NCBI GenBank assembly: GCA_029959085.1 | Contig: JARWIR010000017.1 | Location: 20,015,507-20,079,506 of the forward strand | Direction: 5' to 3' | Length of the DNA stretch: 64,000 bases | DNA from: Nemophila menziesii | Taxonomy: Eukaryota; Streptophyta; Magnoliopsida; Boraginales; Hydrophyllaceae | In this document: in pieces, positions 33,943-44,400 of the stretch | How positions within the stretch are numbered: the stretch's first letter is position 1 | Layout: every line of letters begins with the position of its first letter | Made by a program: the position numbers and the translations under genes | Notes under the pieces: generated by a model | Told to the model about the DNA's origin: nothing | The model's database searches: none | What the model saw: only the letters and a program-made list of their open reading frames with translations

Positions 33943-35960
33943 ATGGGGTTAGAACCACCTGCGCTGCCACAAGGAGGTGGTAACCGAGACACTTTAATGG
34001 CGGAGATGGAGCCTAGGGCAGGCGGCGGTGTGGAGGAATTTCCTCCCCTCGCGGCCATCGAACAACGTTTAAACAAAAGAGCTCGGTCAATAACGGAGCC
34101 GGGTGCGTCAATTGGGAACAAGAATTTCACATCGGAAGAAGGTTTTCCGAAATCAAACAATCTTAATCCGTCCAAAAAGAATTCAGGTTGGCATTCTGCT
34201 TTAATGGGTAACAATAATATTATACCTGAAATTATTGATTTAGATGAGGCAAAATTGAATACGATTAATGGGTTAGATGCTAAATTATTAGAGGCTATTA
34301 AAGATGATGAGCCATTACCTAATTGCGAATTTCCACAAGTTCTTAGGACTAGGGAGGAAATCCTTGAAGGGATTAATCTTTGGAATAACACTGTGGTGGT
34401 GAGACTTTTAGGGTCTAGAGTTAGTTTAGGTTATCTTTCATCTAAATTGAAACAGATTTGGGCTCCGAAAGGCATGATTGATCTAGTGGATGTTGGTTTT
34501 GGCTACTTCATGGTCAAGTTTTCTAACAGAGATGATTGTGAGTTCGCTTTAGCGGGGGGACCTTGGATGATTTTTGATCATTATCTAATTGTTAGGGAGT
34601 GGTCGCCGGAGTTTAGGCCTCAATCGGACTCAATTACTACTACCACGGCTTGGGTTAGGATTTAGAATGTGGGGATGCATAATTATACAGCCCGTATTCT
34701 CCGGAAAATGGGTGATCAAATTGGTAGAACTATTCGAATTGATCCGTTGACAAAGGCGAGAAAGAAAGGGAATTATGCAAGGTTGGCTATCGAACTTGAT
34801 TTGGGTAAACCGTTAACGCCTAAGATTCACATTGGAGGTGAGGTGTGTCTGGTGGAATATGAAGGATTGCATCTTGTGTGTTTCGAATGTGGCAAGTTTG
34901 GGCATCAACAAGATAAGTGTAGTAAGGGCGAGAATAGCTTGGGGAGGGCGGAATCTAGTGGAGTGGTGATTGTAGAGAGCCAAGACCCTAAGCCAAGTAA
35001 GGAGTTTATAGTAGAGCCAACGTACGGAGAATGGATGACCGTGAAGCGTGCTAATAGGGGAAATAACAAGAGTGGTAACAAGAGTAATGTCAATGGTAAT
35101 AAGGGGATCTTTAGTAAGGAATTGGGTTCGAGGTATAGTGCTTTATTTGTGGAAGATAATGAGACTATTGCACCGAACTATGTTAACAGAAACGAGGTGA
35201 GTAATAGAGCCTCTACGAGTACGGGTATTAATCCGAAGAAGAGCAACAATAATAGGCTTGGAGGTAAGAACAAAAGCCGGGTTAATGGGGGTCATAGAAT
35301 TGTATCTGTCCCGGATTTTGAGGTGCGAAAGGAGCTTAATGCATCTCCTGAGGTGGTATTTTTCGCTGCGACTAAGGAGGGTAATAAAGGACAAAATGGG
35401 GCTGTTTTAGGTGCGAATTCGAATGGTAAGGAGCTCGTTATCGCGAGTGAAACAAGGGCTGGGCGCGGTGGAAATGGAAGTTTAGTTATTCGTGATAGTG
35501 AGCCGGAAGTTGCGCGGAATGTGGTGTTGTGCGAGGAGAGGGTTGAGCTGGTTCCAGGCGCTGATGAGCCTCGGATTGCTGAGGTAAATGAGCCTGTCCA
35601 GGGAGTTTTTGCTGCGGTTTCAGAAACAGAAAAAAAAATGCAGCAGCAGGTTCGGATATAGCAGGGACTGGGGATGCAATTTCTGCATCAGACCCTGCGC
35701 ATTGGGTCACGCGAGCTAGGGGAGCTGCAGCGGCCACCGAGGGACTGGAGGAGCGCCACTTACCTCCGGGTTTTGGGGTTGGAAGCTGGGGCGAGGATCC
35801 GGAGCAAGATGATCCGGGAGAATGCGAAGTCACTACCGTTCCGGAAACGCAATTCGAAGACGGTGATGGCGATGCTTTAATGGGCGTTGGTCCGGAAGGA
35901 TGGCCAAATTGGATCAGGTATCTTCTTAGTCAGTTTTGTTTTATACTAATTGTTTGTTAA
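33943..35960 (+). pseudogene. LINE ORF1: DUF4283 / zinc-knuckle RNA-binding protein, two lesions
   Basis: The frame opens with ATG at 33943. A DUF4283-like domain (LEGINLWNNTVVVRLLGSRV onward) reaches a TAG at 34663-34665, inside the normally continuous AWVRI segment. The same frame resumes and includes the CCHC knuckle CFECGKFGHQQDKC (about 34880). It is then basic and Asn/Ser-rich to 35661. There the A9 run at 35630-35638 appears to have shifted the frame, since another frame continues open from 35640 with an acidic tail and ends TAA at 35958-35960. The product would bind LINE RNA and form the particle with ORF2p. One nonsense change and one homopolymer indel separate it from an open gene. 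Confidence 0.85.
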
Positions 35961-38900
35961 TGTCTACAGATAATAATTTAGTCTGGAGTTTGGAAGACTT
36001 TTCCCTTCCTCTCAATGTCTTGGTGTGGAATTGCCATGGAGCGGCACAATCAAATTTTCAAAGAGTGGTCCGTGAAATGATCCGGGTTCATCGCGTTTGG
36101 CTTACGGTCATTGTCGAGCCGCGAGTTAGTGGAGATAAAGCGGATGTCATAATAAATGGATTGGGAAAGGCTAATTCCATACGGGTTGAGGCGGAGAATT
36201 TTAGAGGGGGCATATGGCTCTTATGGGATGATTCGGAAATAACCGTTCGAGTTTTATCGGCTGGAAAACAGGTAATTAACATAGAGGTTTCAAGAACTAA
36301 CTGTGTTACTTGGTTTTTTTCAGCTATCTATGCGAGACCTTTAGCTAAAGATAGGGAACCCTTGTGGGAGGCACTTTATCAGGCTTTTAGTGGTATTGGA
36401 GAACCGTGGCTTATATCGGGGGATTTTAACCAAGTTGGTACAGAAGAAGATAAGAAAGGAGGAACGCCGGGTTTTACACGAAGAATGGAGAATTTCGAAA
36501 AGTGGAGGGATAAGTGCGATTTAACAGATTTGGGTTTCGAAGGTCCTAGATTTACGTGGTGTGATTCGTGGAATACGGGACAAAAAATATTACGCAGGCT
36601 TGATAGAGCTTATGGTAACACAGGGTTGCTCGAATTATTTCCTTCCGTTCGAGTAACACATCTTGATCGTAGGCATTCCGATTATGCACCTATTTTGATT
36701 AGACTAAGTCGTGGTGCACCTAGACCACCTGCAAGGTTCCGTTTTGAAGCTGCGTGGTGCATTCATAAAGATTTCAAGACATCTGATGCTAAATGTTGGA
36801 ATTCGAGTAATGATAATTTCGGTGATCGCATCGCTTGCCTGAAGAGTCATCTAAATAATTGGAAGAATGATGTTTTTGGGGATGTAAATAAAAAGAAGAG
36901 AATACTACTCGCCAGGCTCAAGGGTATTCAAGTCTCTCTCCAACGCTCTTACAATCCTTATTTATTTCGGTTAGGGAAGCGTCTTAGGAATGAATATTTG
37001 AGTGTTCTTGATGAAGAAGAATTATTATGGTTTGAAAGATCGAAAGAGAAGTGGATTCGTTCGGGGGATAAGAATACTAGGTATTATCATTTGGCCACTT
37101 TAAAGAAACGGAAGACGATGAGGATTTCGAGGTTAATTAATACAAATGGCAATTGGGTCGAAAATGAGACGGAGTTAGGTGATTTAGTTCGGGGTTTCTA
37201 TGTGGAGTTGTACACGGATAGTAGTAAGTTCGTGGGTCCATTTGCGTTACCTCATGGGGTGAGATTAGGGGCCCTTGAAAGGGGCATGCTGGAAGAAGAA
37301 TTTACAGATGAGGAAATCAAGACAGCGGTGTTCCAATCTAATCCGAATAAGGCGGCGGGTCCGGATAGTATAACGGCATTATTCTATCAGAAATGCTGGG
37401 AAGTAGTAGGTCCGGAGATGTGTAAGATGGTTAGGAATGCTATTCGTGATGGGAGGATTTTGGAAAATATGAATGGGACTCTTGTACACTTGATTCCGAA
37501 GGTTATGGAGCCCACTAGAGTAGGGGATTTAAGGCCTATTAGCCTTATTAATATTTCTGTTAAAATTATAATGAAAGCGATGGTCAATCGGATTAGGCCT
37601 CTTTTAGCGGATCGAATTGGGTACAATCAGAGTAGCTTCCTCCCGGGTAGATCAACAATCGATAATATTGTCTTAGTACAAGAGATAGATCACCGTATGC
37701 AAAAGTTAAATTCCAAATCGGGTTACATGGCTGTTAAGATTGATTTAGCAAAGGCTTATGACAAGCTAAGCTGGAGATTCATTGAGGACACAATTGAGTT
37801 TTTCGGCTTTCCGAAGAGTTGGACGCGGGTAATTATGAATGCTATGGCTACTAATAAAATGCGGGTCCTATGGAATGGCGAGCAGCTGGAGGAGTTCATC
37901 CCCCAAAGAGGAATACGTCAGGGAGACCCTCTGTCCCCTTATTTATTTGTTCTTTGTATGGAAAGATTATCTATTCTAATTCAGGGACTTTGCGAAGGAG
38001 GTGAATGGATTCCCATTCGCCTTCATCGCCAAGGTTCCGGTATATCTCATGTGTTTTTTGCAGATGATTTAATGTTGTTTGCGGAAGCGGGAAATAGCCA
38101 AATCGATCTTATTAAGGATGTGCTTAGAGTCTTCTGTGATGAGGCGCGACAGACCGTAAGCGAGGAGAAATCTCTCATTTATTTTTCCAGAAACGTGGAA
38201 GGTGATGTAGCCGTGGAACTTGCGTTGCAACTAGAAGTGGCTTTGTGCTTAGTGATTCATTGGGAACTTACCTTGGAACGCCGATTAGATCGCAAAGGCT
38301 GCCGCGAGGTTTCTTCCGTAGAGTTACAAATAGGATGGAAAGTAGACTTGCGAATTGGAGGGGTCAAAATCTTTCGATGGCAGGGAGGATTACTCTGGCA
38401 AAGTCGGTATTATCAGCCATCCCTACGTATTCAATGCAAACGATGAAATTCCCTTTGTATGTTTGTGAGGAAATTGATAGAATAATTAGGGATTTCATTT
38501 GGGGGTCGTCGGAAGAGGGGAGAAAAATTCATTGGTTGGCTTGGGACAAGCTTTGTTGGCCGAAAAAGAGAGGTGGTTTGGGGTTCCGTAAAGCAAAGGA
38601 TTATAATATGGCTTTGTTAGCAAAGCTGGGTTTGAAAATACTCCAAGGAGATTCGGCCTTATGGGTTATTGCGCTTAATCAGAAATATTTTCGTGAGGGA
38701 GTTTTAAATAGAGTGGTGAAAACTTCGGATTCGAGAATGTGTAAAAATATATTAGCTGGGTGCGAAGTGTTCAGGCGTGGGGTGGAGGAAGTTATTAGTG
38801 GTGGATATAGAGAATATAAATGGAGGTTGGAAGCGTCCGGAATTTTTTCGGTTAAGTCCGCATATAATGACATAACCGCGGTGGAAGGGTGTTTACAATT

Positions 38901-40249
38901 TAACTGGGACCTGGTGTGGAAGCTTAAATGCCCGGAGAGAATTAAGGTCTTGATATGGCGTGGAATATGGGATAGACTTCCTACGCGGGGTAACTTGGCT
39001 AGGAGGGGGGGTGCTTGAGGACGATACTTGCTTGGGATGTGGGGAGGCAATTGAAACTTCAAAACACCTGTTTCAGAGTTGCTCTTTATATAGGGAAGTA
39101 TCTTCGTTTTGCACAGGGACTAATTTGCAATTAATAGGAACTAATGAATTTGATTTACCTGTAGGTGAGGTTGATAATTCTTGTGCTGGAGCGAGGGACC
39201 AGGAGGTGCAAGCTGGCGCAGCAGCTCGGGAATTGCGGAGCTGGTCCAGGCGCGGATCACGAGGAGCAGAAACCCGGCCCATTAGTAGCGAACAACAGCA
39301 GCAAATCTCCGGAACGGGACCTGTGCAGCAGCAAGGTGGAGCTGGACATGTACAGCAGCAGCTTGGAATTGAAGAATTGCAACAGAGAATTGGAGCAAGG
39401 TCTGCACAGCAGCGGCTTGGAGCAGAAAACTTACAGCAGCGCCAGGAGGGAGTTCAAGCCAGGCCGCCACTACTGGACCCTGGTTCAGTTGAGTGGTGGT
39501 CCCATGCGTTAGCTAAAAACGTTGTCTTCAAGGGATTAGAGCGTAACATCCGTGTAGCGGCGTTAATTTGGGCGATTTGGAAGAATAGAAACGCGGCCAT
39601 TTTCGAAGGTGGTACGCAAGTTAAAACCAAGAACGAACTTGTAGCTATAGTGAATAATGCGGCAAGGGACTATGTGAGAGCGTGGGGTATTGAACAAGAC
39701 GGTGGTTTGTTTGTATCCTCGCGTAGTGTTCTTATCAAGTGGTCTAAGCCGGAAAATGGGACAAAACTCAATGTTGATGGGGCTTTTGACCATAGGAATA
39801 ATTCAGCAGGTATTGGTGGAGTATTCCGTAATAGTGAGGGCGAATATTTAGATGGATTTGCGGGGAAGTGTGATGCAAGTACACCATTTGAAGCGGAAAG
39901 CTTGGCACTTCGATATGGATTGCGTATGGCTGTTTCGCGAGGGTTAGATAAATTAATCATTGAGACGGACTCGTGTGAGTTACACGCGCTAGTGAAGGGC
40001 GGTGGTAACTCAAGGGGAAGTTTGAATGATGTCCTCCGTGAATGTAAGAATATTTTAGATGTTAATGCACATTTTGACTTAGTTTGGAATTTTAGAGAGG
40101 CAAATGGTTGTGCGGATTGGCTAGCTAAGTTTGGTTTGCGAAGTGACGAAGGACCATTAGTGTATGCGGATCCCCCTGAAGGATTGTGGCGAACTCTAGC
40201 ACGCGACCGTTATGGTTGGGCAGTGCCTAGAGATGTAATAGATAGCTAA
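35960..40249 (+). pseudogene. LINE ORF2: endonuclease, reverse transcriptase, zf-RVT, RNase H
   Basis: ATG at 35960 overlaps the ORF1 stop (TAATG). Domains in order: endonuclease (VWNCHGA; VEPRVSG; SGDFNQV; HSDYAPIL near 36675), reverse transcriptase (KAAGPDSI, LPGRSTIDNI, palm KIDLAKAYDKLSW, RQGDPLSPYLF, FFADDLMLF near 38060), thumb, zf-RVT (CLGCGEAIETSKHLFQSC, 39035), a Gln-rich linker, and RNase H (NVDGAFDH, FEAESLAL, IETDSCEL, ANGCADWLA). Two frameshifts compensate: one between about 38210 and 38270, and one in the G7 run at 39004-39010. In the endonuclease the usual SDH histidine is Tyr. Confidence 0.9.
39170..39480 (+). repeat. Glutamine-rich repetitive linker in LINE ORF2
   Basis: Between zf-RVT and RNase H, the ORF2 frame carries a run of imperfect units such as LGAENLQQR, LGIEELQQR and GTGPVQQQ, with repeated 'cagcagcagcttgga' DNA. 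Such a linker is absent from the family C LINE in this window. It stays in frame, so the expansion was tolerated. Confidence 0.75.
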
Positions 40250-40330
40250 TTTATTTACTTGTAGAAGATTTATATCTTCAGGGTCTTTTTGACCTCTTAT
40301 GTAACAAAAAAAAAAACTAAGCCCGATTAT

Positions 40331-40594
40331 GTTATAAGTTATAAATTCCAAACATAAATTGTATTGCAACTCAAATTCACTAACCCAAAATTCACTTTTC
40401 GAGTAATTAATTATGCCATGGAGTAAAACAAGACTAGATATTAATTGATTCACCTTAATCCACATGTGGCCTACCATGGAACGTTGTAAAGCAACGTACT
40501 TAATCGGTCCCAGATCATCAAAGCATTCAGCATTCTGTCATGAAATTGTGAGTTTGTCCTATCAATGCCGAAGATATAAGCATCCTTTCTGTTA
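40331..40594. other. Spacer between LINE and hAT element
   Basis: A minus-strand open stretch (40471-40594) reads like protein and ends where the hAT-type element is inserted, but I recognise no domain. Confidence 0.3.
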
Positions 40595-40602
40595 CCTGTG
40601 AG

Positions 40603-41398
40603 TAGGGCTGAGCAAAACAAACGAAAACCAAACCGATCCCAAAAAGCGAAAAAATCGTACCGCAAAAACCAAAAATCGACAAAACTTTTTAGTTCGGTAA
40701 TAGTTTTTCAAAAAACCGAAAAAGTCGGTTCAATTCGGTTTTTCTATGCTAAACCGAATCGAAAAACTCAACAAAAAAATAATACTAAAACTACTTTATG
40801 TCCCTAATTTTTTGAACTTTAAATGATCTCCCACCTGTCGTTACTTAAGACACCTCTGATTTCCCTTTATGTTTATAATAAGTATTATGATAAAGGGATA
40901 TAAAAATTGAGTAAATTTGGAAAAGAAAATGTTTACATAATACATGCGGTACCCTTTAAAAGGTCGTAATGTGTGAAATAACTTTGCATAATCATTAGTC
41001 GATATATCTAAAGAGATCCTTTGTTTATTTAAATTCTTGAAATTAAAACATACACATTAAATTATAAAAATATTCCTCTGTGATTAGTTGTCTACAATTT
41101 TTATGCATAATATTTTAGTTCCATGAATGTAATTATTCTTCATCGGTCAACAACACGAAAAACAGACACTTCATATATGGATATCGTAGATAATTAAATG
41201 TCTCAAGTAGACGTTCTAGAGGCCTATTCAATTATCGAACAAAACACATTAAAAAACTGAAAAATATACCGAACAAAAAACCGACGAAACCTAACCGACA
41301 AAAGCCGTTCGGTTTGGTAGCAACACCCCTAAAAACCAAACTATTCGATTTCAATATTGATTTTGGCTACAAACTGAACCGAACCGTGCTCACCCCTA
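40603..41398. mobile_element. Non-autonomous hAT element (796 bp)
   Basis: The ends TAGGGCTGAGCA and TGCTCACCCCTA are inverted repeats with one mismatch. The flanks CCTGTGAG (40595-40602) and CTTGTGAG (41399-41406) form an 8-bp target duplication with one change. The interior has many AACCGAA/TTCGGTTT blocks typical of such elements and no transposase ORF. Confidence 0.85.
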
Positions 41399-41406
41399 CT
41401 TGTGAG

Positions 41407-42021
41407 GTTCAATGAATTAGCATATCTCAAAGCTAGATAAACTACATCTACCGAGTCTGACAAGAAGCATTCTCGTGACATATTATACAAATGGAATGAT
41501 CTCCCTACAATTCTCCTTCATATTGTATATGTTCAACGTTATCTTCACACCAACATCAATCAATTTCACATCAGTACTTCGGATTACACCAAAAAAATTA
41601 ACCGTCAAATGTCCGACCACCAACATAAGATTTCGAAGGATGACAAAATATATCGTGAAAGCTGGAGATATATAGTAGCGGCCGACGATGATAATCCATG
41701 GCTCAGATTTCCGTGGATTTGGAAATATATCATTACTCCTATTTTATTAAGATATGTATAATTCTTATCTAAAGGTAAAGTTGTCAATTTTAGTTTAAAG
41801 TTAGTAAATATAAGGAAATTTTGGATAACCTTATAATTAGAAAAAAGATGTTTAAGTAACTTTCAAACGGTAATTATTCCTTTTTTAAATCCAAAACCTG
41901 ACGATACCGTAAATAAGGATACTACTAATAAAAATGTATGATAAATGACCAAATCATATGTTAAATATAAAAACTATACTTGTCACACAATACAAGAATG
42001 AGGGACCTACTACTGCAAAAA
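41407..42021. other. Spacer downstream of the proton channel gene
   Basis: Includes the 3' flank of the Hv1 gene. Small ORFs on both strands have no support. Confidence 0.5.
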
Positions 42022-42738
42022 TTATATTTTGCATACATCTAATGCTTCTTGTAACTTCTCAATTACAATATCTTTCTCAACAATGATCTCTTGAAGCTGC
42101 TTATTCTCATCCTTGAGAGTTTGAAACTGGAAAACAATGTCTTGAATTTGTGCTTGAATTGTGTCGTCGCTAATCTCAAACGCACTCTCCACAACTCTCA
42201 CAATACGCCACAAGCTCACCACGACAACCAACCCTCCTCCTTTCTTATCAAAACATGTTTCCAGAAATAAAGCCACAAAAACAACTATTCCATCAACAAC
42301 ATAGCCTGGTTTCCTAAAAAATATTGTTCCAAATCCCACCACAAGAGCCAAAACTTTCACGCAAAGCACGCCTAAAATCGCAATTCCTACGTAATGAAAC
42401 CACGATTCTTCGATTCTGTTGACGTTGTTGTTATTATTGTTGCATGAAGATAGAAGAGTCGAGGAAAGTTCTACCGTTGTTAGGATTAGATCGGTGAGAA
42501 GTAAAGAAATGGTGATGATGTGGAGAGAAGTTGATTCAAGGAAATTTACTAAAAGGGTCCTCCATGTTTTTGTTTGATTAGGGTTTGGATCATGATTTTG
42601 TTTTCTTGAATTGACAAGAAACTGCCATTTTTTCCTTCTATTCCAGCTTTTGATGAGATTTTGTACTGAAAATTCTATGGTTTGGATAGATGTAGAGGTT
42701 TTTGGAGCTGAACATAATTGGATTTGTGAAACGTTCAT
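42022..42738 (-). CDS. HV1: Voltage-gated proton channel, plant Hv1 type
   Basis: A single-exon ORF of 238 residues. It has the four-helix voltage-sensor fold alone, without a pore domain. S1 carries the selectivity aspartate in LLLTDLILTTVE (D83), S2 spans about 113-135, S3 has VVDGIVVFVALFLE (D149), and S4 reads SLWRIVRVVES with R178 and R181. A C-terminal coiled coil (about 195-234, LKDENKQLQEIIVEKDIVIE) would dimerise the channel. The three-arginine S4 of animal Hv1 (RLWRVARI) is here SLWRIVRV, so the first arginine is serine. Hv1 proteins conduct protons outward across the plasma membrane; Arabidopsis HV1 is reported to be mechanically primed. The ATG is fixed by an in-frame stop 57 bases upstream and a TATA box about 50-56 bases upstream. 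Confidence 0.88.
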   Translation of the reverse strand: MNVSQIQLCSAPKTSTSIQTIEFSVQNLIKSWNRRKKWQFLVNSRKQNHDPNPNQTKTWRTLLVNFLESTSLHIITISLLLTDLILTTVELSSTLLSSCNNNNNNVNRIEESWFHYVGIAILGVLCVKVLALVVGFGTIFFRKPGYVVDGIVVFVALFLETCFDKKGGGLVVVVSLWRIVRVVESAFEISDDTIQAQIQDIVFQFQTLKDENKQLQEIIVEKDIVIEKLQEALDVCKI

Positions 42739-42787
42739 TATTTTATGATCGGAATTAATTTGATCAAGAAAGGCTACTAAGATAGTA

Positions 42788-42794
42788 ATTTATA
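42788..42794 (-). promoter_or_regulatory. TATA box of the Hv1 gene
   Basis: The minus strand reads CTATAAATTAC, 50-56 bases upstream of the ATG. This implies a leader of only about 20-25 bases. Confidence 0.6.
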
Positions 42795-43147
42795 GCTCTG
42801 GTTAATTGCAACATTAGTCCGAAAATAGTAAATATATCCATAAGTTAAAAAATAAAACAAAAACGTAAATGGATATTTTATTATACAAATAATATTTAAT
42901 TTTTTTCATTGCGTTTCTTCTTTATGCCATTTTATTTTCAACTTTCTTCTTTGTGCCCCCCAACTAGAGCATATAGACCCCGAGTGGAGGTGTAGACGGG
43001 GTGAGGTTATGTGGGATTGAGAAGTAAGACAAAAATTTGAATATGAGTTTTCAGCAAAACTCACTCGATTTTAAGATAGCTTTGGATAAAAAGAAAGAGC
43101 TAATTATTGAACCCAACCTATTGAGAAAAACTTCATAATTAAAAATA
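42795..43147. other. Upstream region of the Hv1 gene
   Basis: AT-rich; no ORF or repeat could be defined. Confidence 0.5.
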
Positions 43148-43433
43148 GGATTATTGCCCAATAAACATCTCAAATTAGAATTAATTCTTTCTTACTCCAA
43201 CCATCATTTTTTCGCCCATAAAAAGCCACATATATTTTGTTTTTTCTTTTTTTTTTCCAAGTCGTTTAAGTTATGGAAAACTTCCCACTACTTAAAGTTT
43301 GAGTAGTGGGAAGTTTCCCATTACTCAAACTTTGAGTAGTGGGAAACTTCTCATTACTCGTTGTTCTTTAAAAAAGACGGTGCCTTTTATGTGCAAGGGT
43401 GTAAGATGACAGATGTCTATTGGACATTAACCC
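43148..43433. mobile_element. MITE of about 286 bp, copy 2 (GGTTAATGCCCAATAAAC ends)
   Basis: The left end GGATTATTGCCCAATAAACA matches the inverted right end (GGGTTAATGTCCAATAGACA). Internal blocks match copy 1 at 19955-20240. The centre has a strong inverted repeat of TCCCACTACT / AGTAGTGGGA. The sequence AAAATA flanks both sides, but the exact duplication is uncertain. Confidence 0.75.
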
Positions 43434-43793
43434 AAAATAACTCCAAATAAATATTCTATTAAAAATAAAAAAAATTAATTATTTAATTACTCTATTATTT
43501 ATTCAACTATATAAAAAAATTATATTAATTTAACCAACTATACTAAAATCTCTGGCCATCACCATCATTTTTGGTTACCACCACTACCACCTCCAGGTAA
43601 TTTTTTAAATTTGTCCACCACCACTTTCGGCCAAAAACTTTTAGAGAAAATGCCTCTTAGGGTCTTGACCACACCCCCTCTTTAAGATAGCACCCTCTCC
43701 TAGAGTCTCTTCTTACTAAAGACCTCAATAAGTTTTTAACACATGAAACCCAAAACCCCAATTACTTTGCTACCCTCTTTTGTTTTTTTCCCC

Positions 43794-43801
43794 TATATAT
43801 A
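43794..43801 (+). promoter_or_regulatory. TATA-like box of element copy 2
   Basis: CTATATATACTAAATA, in the same context as 6015-6023 of copy 1, 115 bases upstream of the ATG at 43916. Confidence 0.45.
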
Positions 43802-43915
43802 CTAAATATAACCTTTCTGAAATAGAAAACAAAAAACCTCACTGATTCTATCTCCTCTCAACAGTCCACCGACACCACCACCAAGCTCTCCTCTCAACCA
43901 CCACTTGCATCCTCC

Positions 43916-44206
43916 ATGGCCACCCCACCAACACCACCAGAATCTAAACAACCACACGAACACCACCACCACCATAACACCACAACTACCACGGCTTCAG
44001 TTTTTTTCCACAACACCACCATAACACCGGAGCTGGAGAAGATGAGCTCGCGTGACCATAACACCAGATCTGGAGAAGCTGAGCTCGCATCACTGCAAAT
44101 CCGGCACCAAGCTTTACCAGCTGCGGAGGTGATGAAGAAAGCAGCATCGATTGTTGCTTCGAGCGTGACCTTGGTGCTGCCATTGTTGCTGCTTCGAAGA
44201 AGATGA
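43916..44206 (+). CDS. Short hypothetical ORF inside element copy 2
   Basis: Ninety-six codons from ATG to TGA, starting MATPPTPPESKQ, with a His/Thr-rich stretch (residues 15-28) and a C-terminal hydrophobic segment ending LPLLLLRRR. It lies behind the element's TATA-like box and CT-rich leader. No family is recognised, and low-complexity composition makes a chance ORF quite possible. A minus-strand ORF covers the same bases. Confidence 0.25.
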   Translation: MATPPTPPESKQPHEHHHHHNTTTTTASVFFHNTTITPELEKMSSRDHNTRSGEAELASLQIRHQALPAAEVMKKAASIVASSVTLVLPLLLLRRR

Positions 44207-44400
44207 GACAAGCCATGGCGGCGCTTTGGTGGTTCCTTCGAAGCTCTCCTCCTTGGGCGCCGATTTGAAGAGACGAAGAGGCCTGCAGATCTGGTGTTCC
44301 TTCGTGGTGGCTATTCGAGATGATCTCGATTAAAGGCGAGCTCCGGTGGTTCGAGAGGTAGGTCGTCTTCACAGATAAAATCCATTGTTTGTCGGAGTTG

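Larger units (their letters stand above)
33846..40315 (+). mobile_element. Full-length L1-type LINE (family B) with 15-bp target duplication
   Basis: The 15 bases ACTAAGCCCGATTAT occur at 33831-33845 and again at 40316-40330 directly after an A12 tail. The element therefore spans 33846-40315 and is an undegraded insertion at both ends. It has a short leader, ORF1 (gag-like), ORF2 (endonuclease, reverse transcriptase, zf-RVT, RNase H) and a 3' tail with TAACA9+. Two stops or shifts in ORF1 and two in ORF2 make it inactive as read, but it is much younger than the family A remnant. It inserted 39 bp right of the repeat-rich retrotransposon. Confidence 0.95.

Noticed and set aside
39073..39512. 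Overlapping ORFs on both strands in the CAG-rich region
   Set aside because: CAG-rich DNA is open in several frames; only the ORF2 frame continues on both sides.
33943..40249. Host genes with zinc knuckle and RNase H
   Set aside because: The domains, order, poly-A and 15-bp duplication show they are LINE ORF1 and ORF2.
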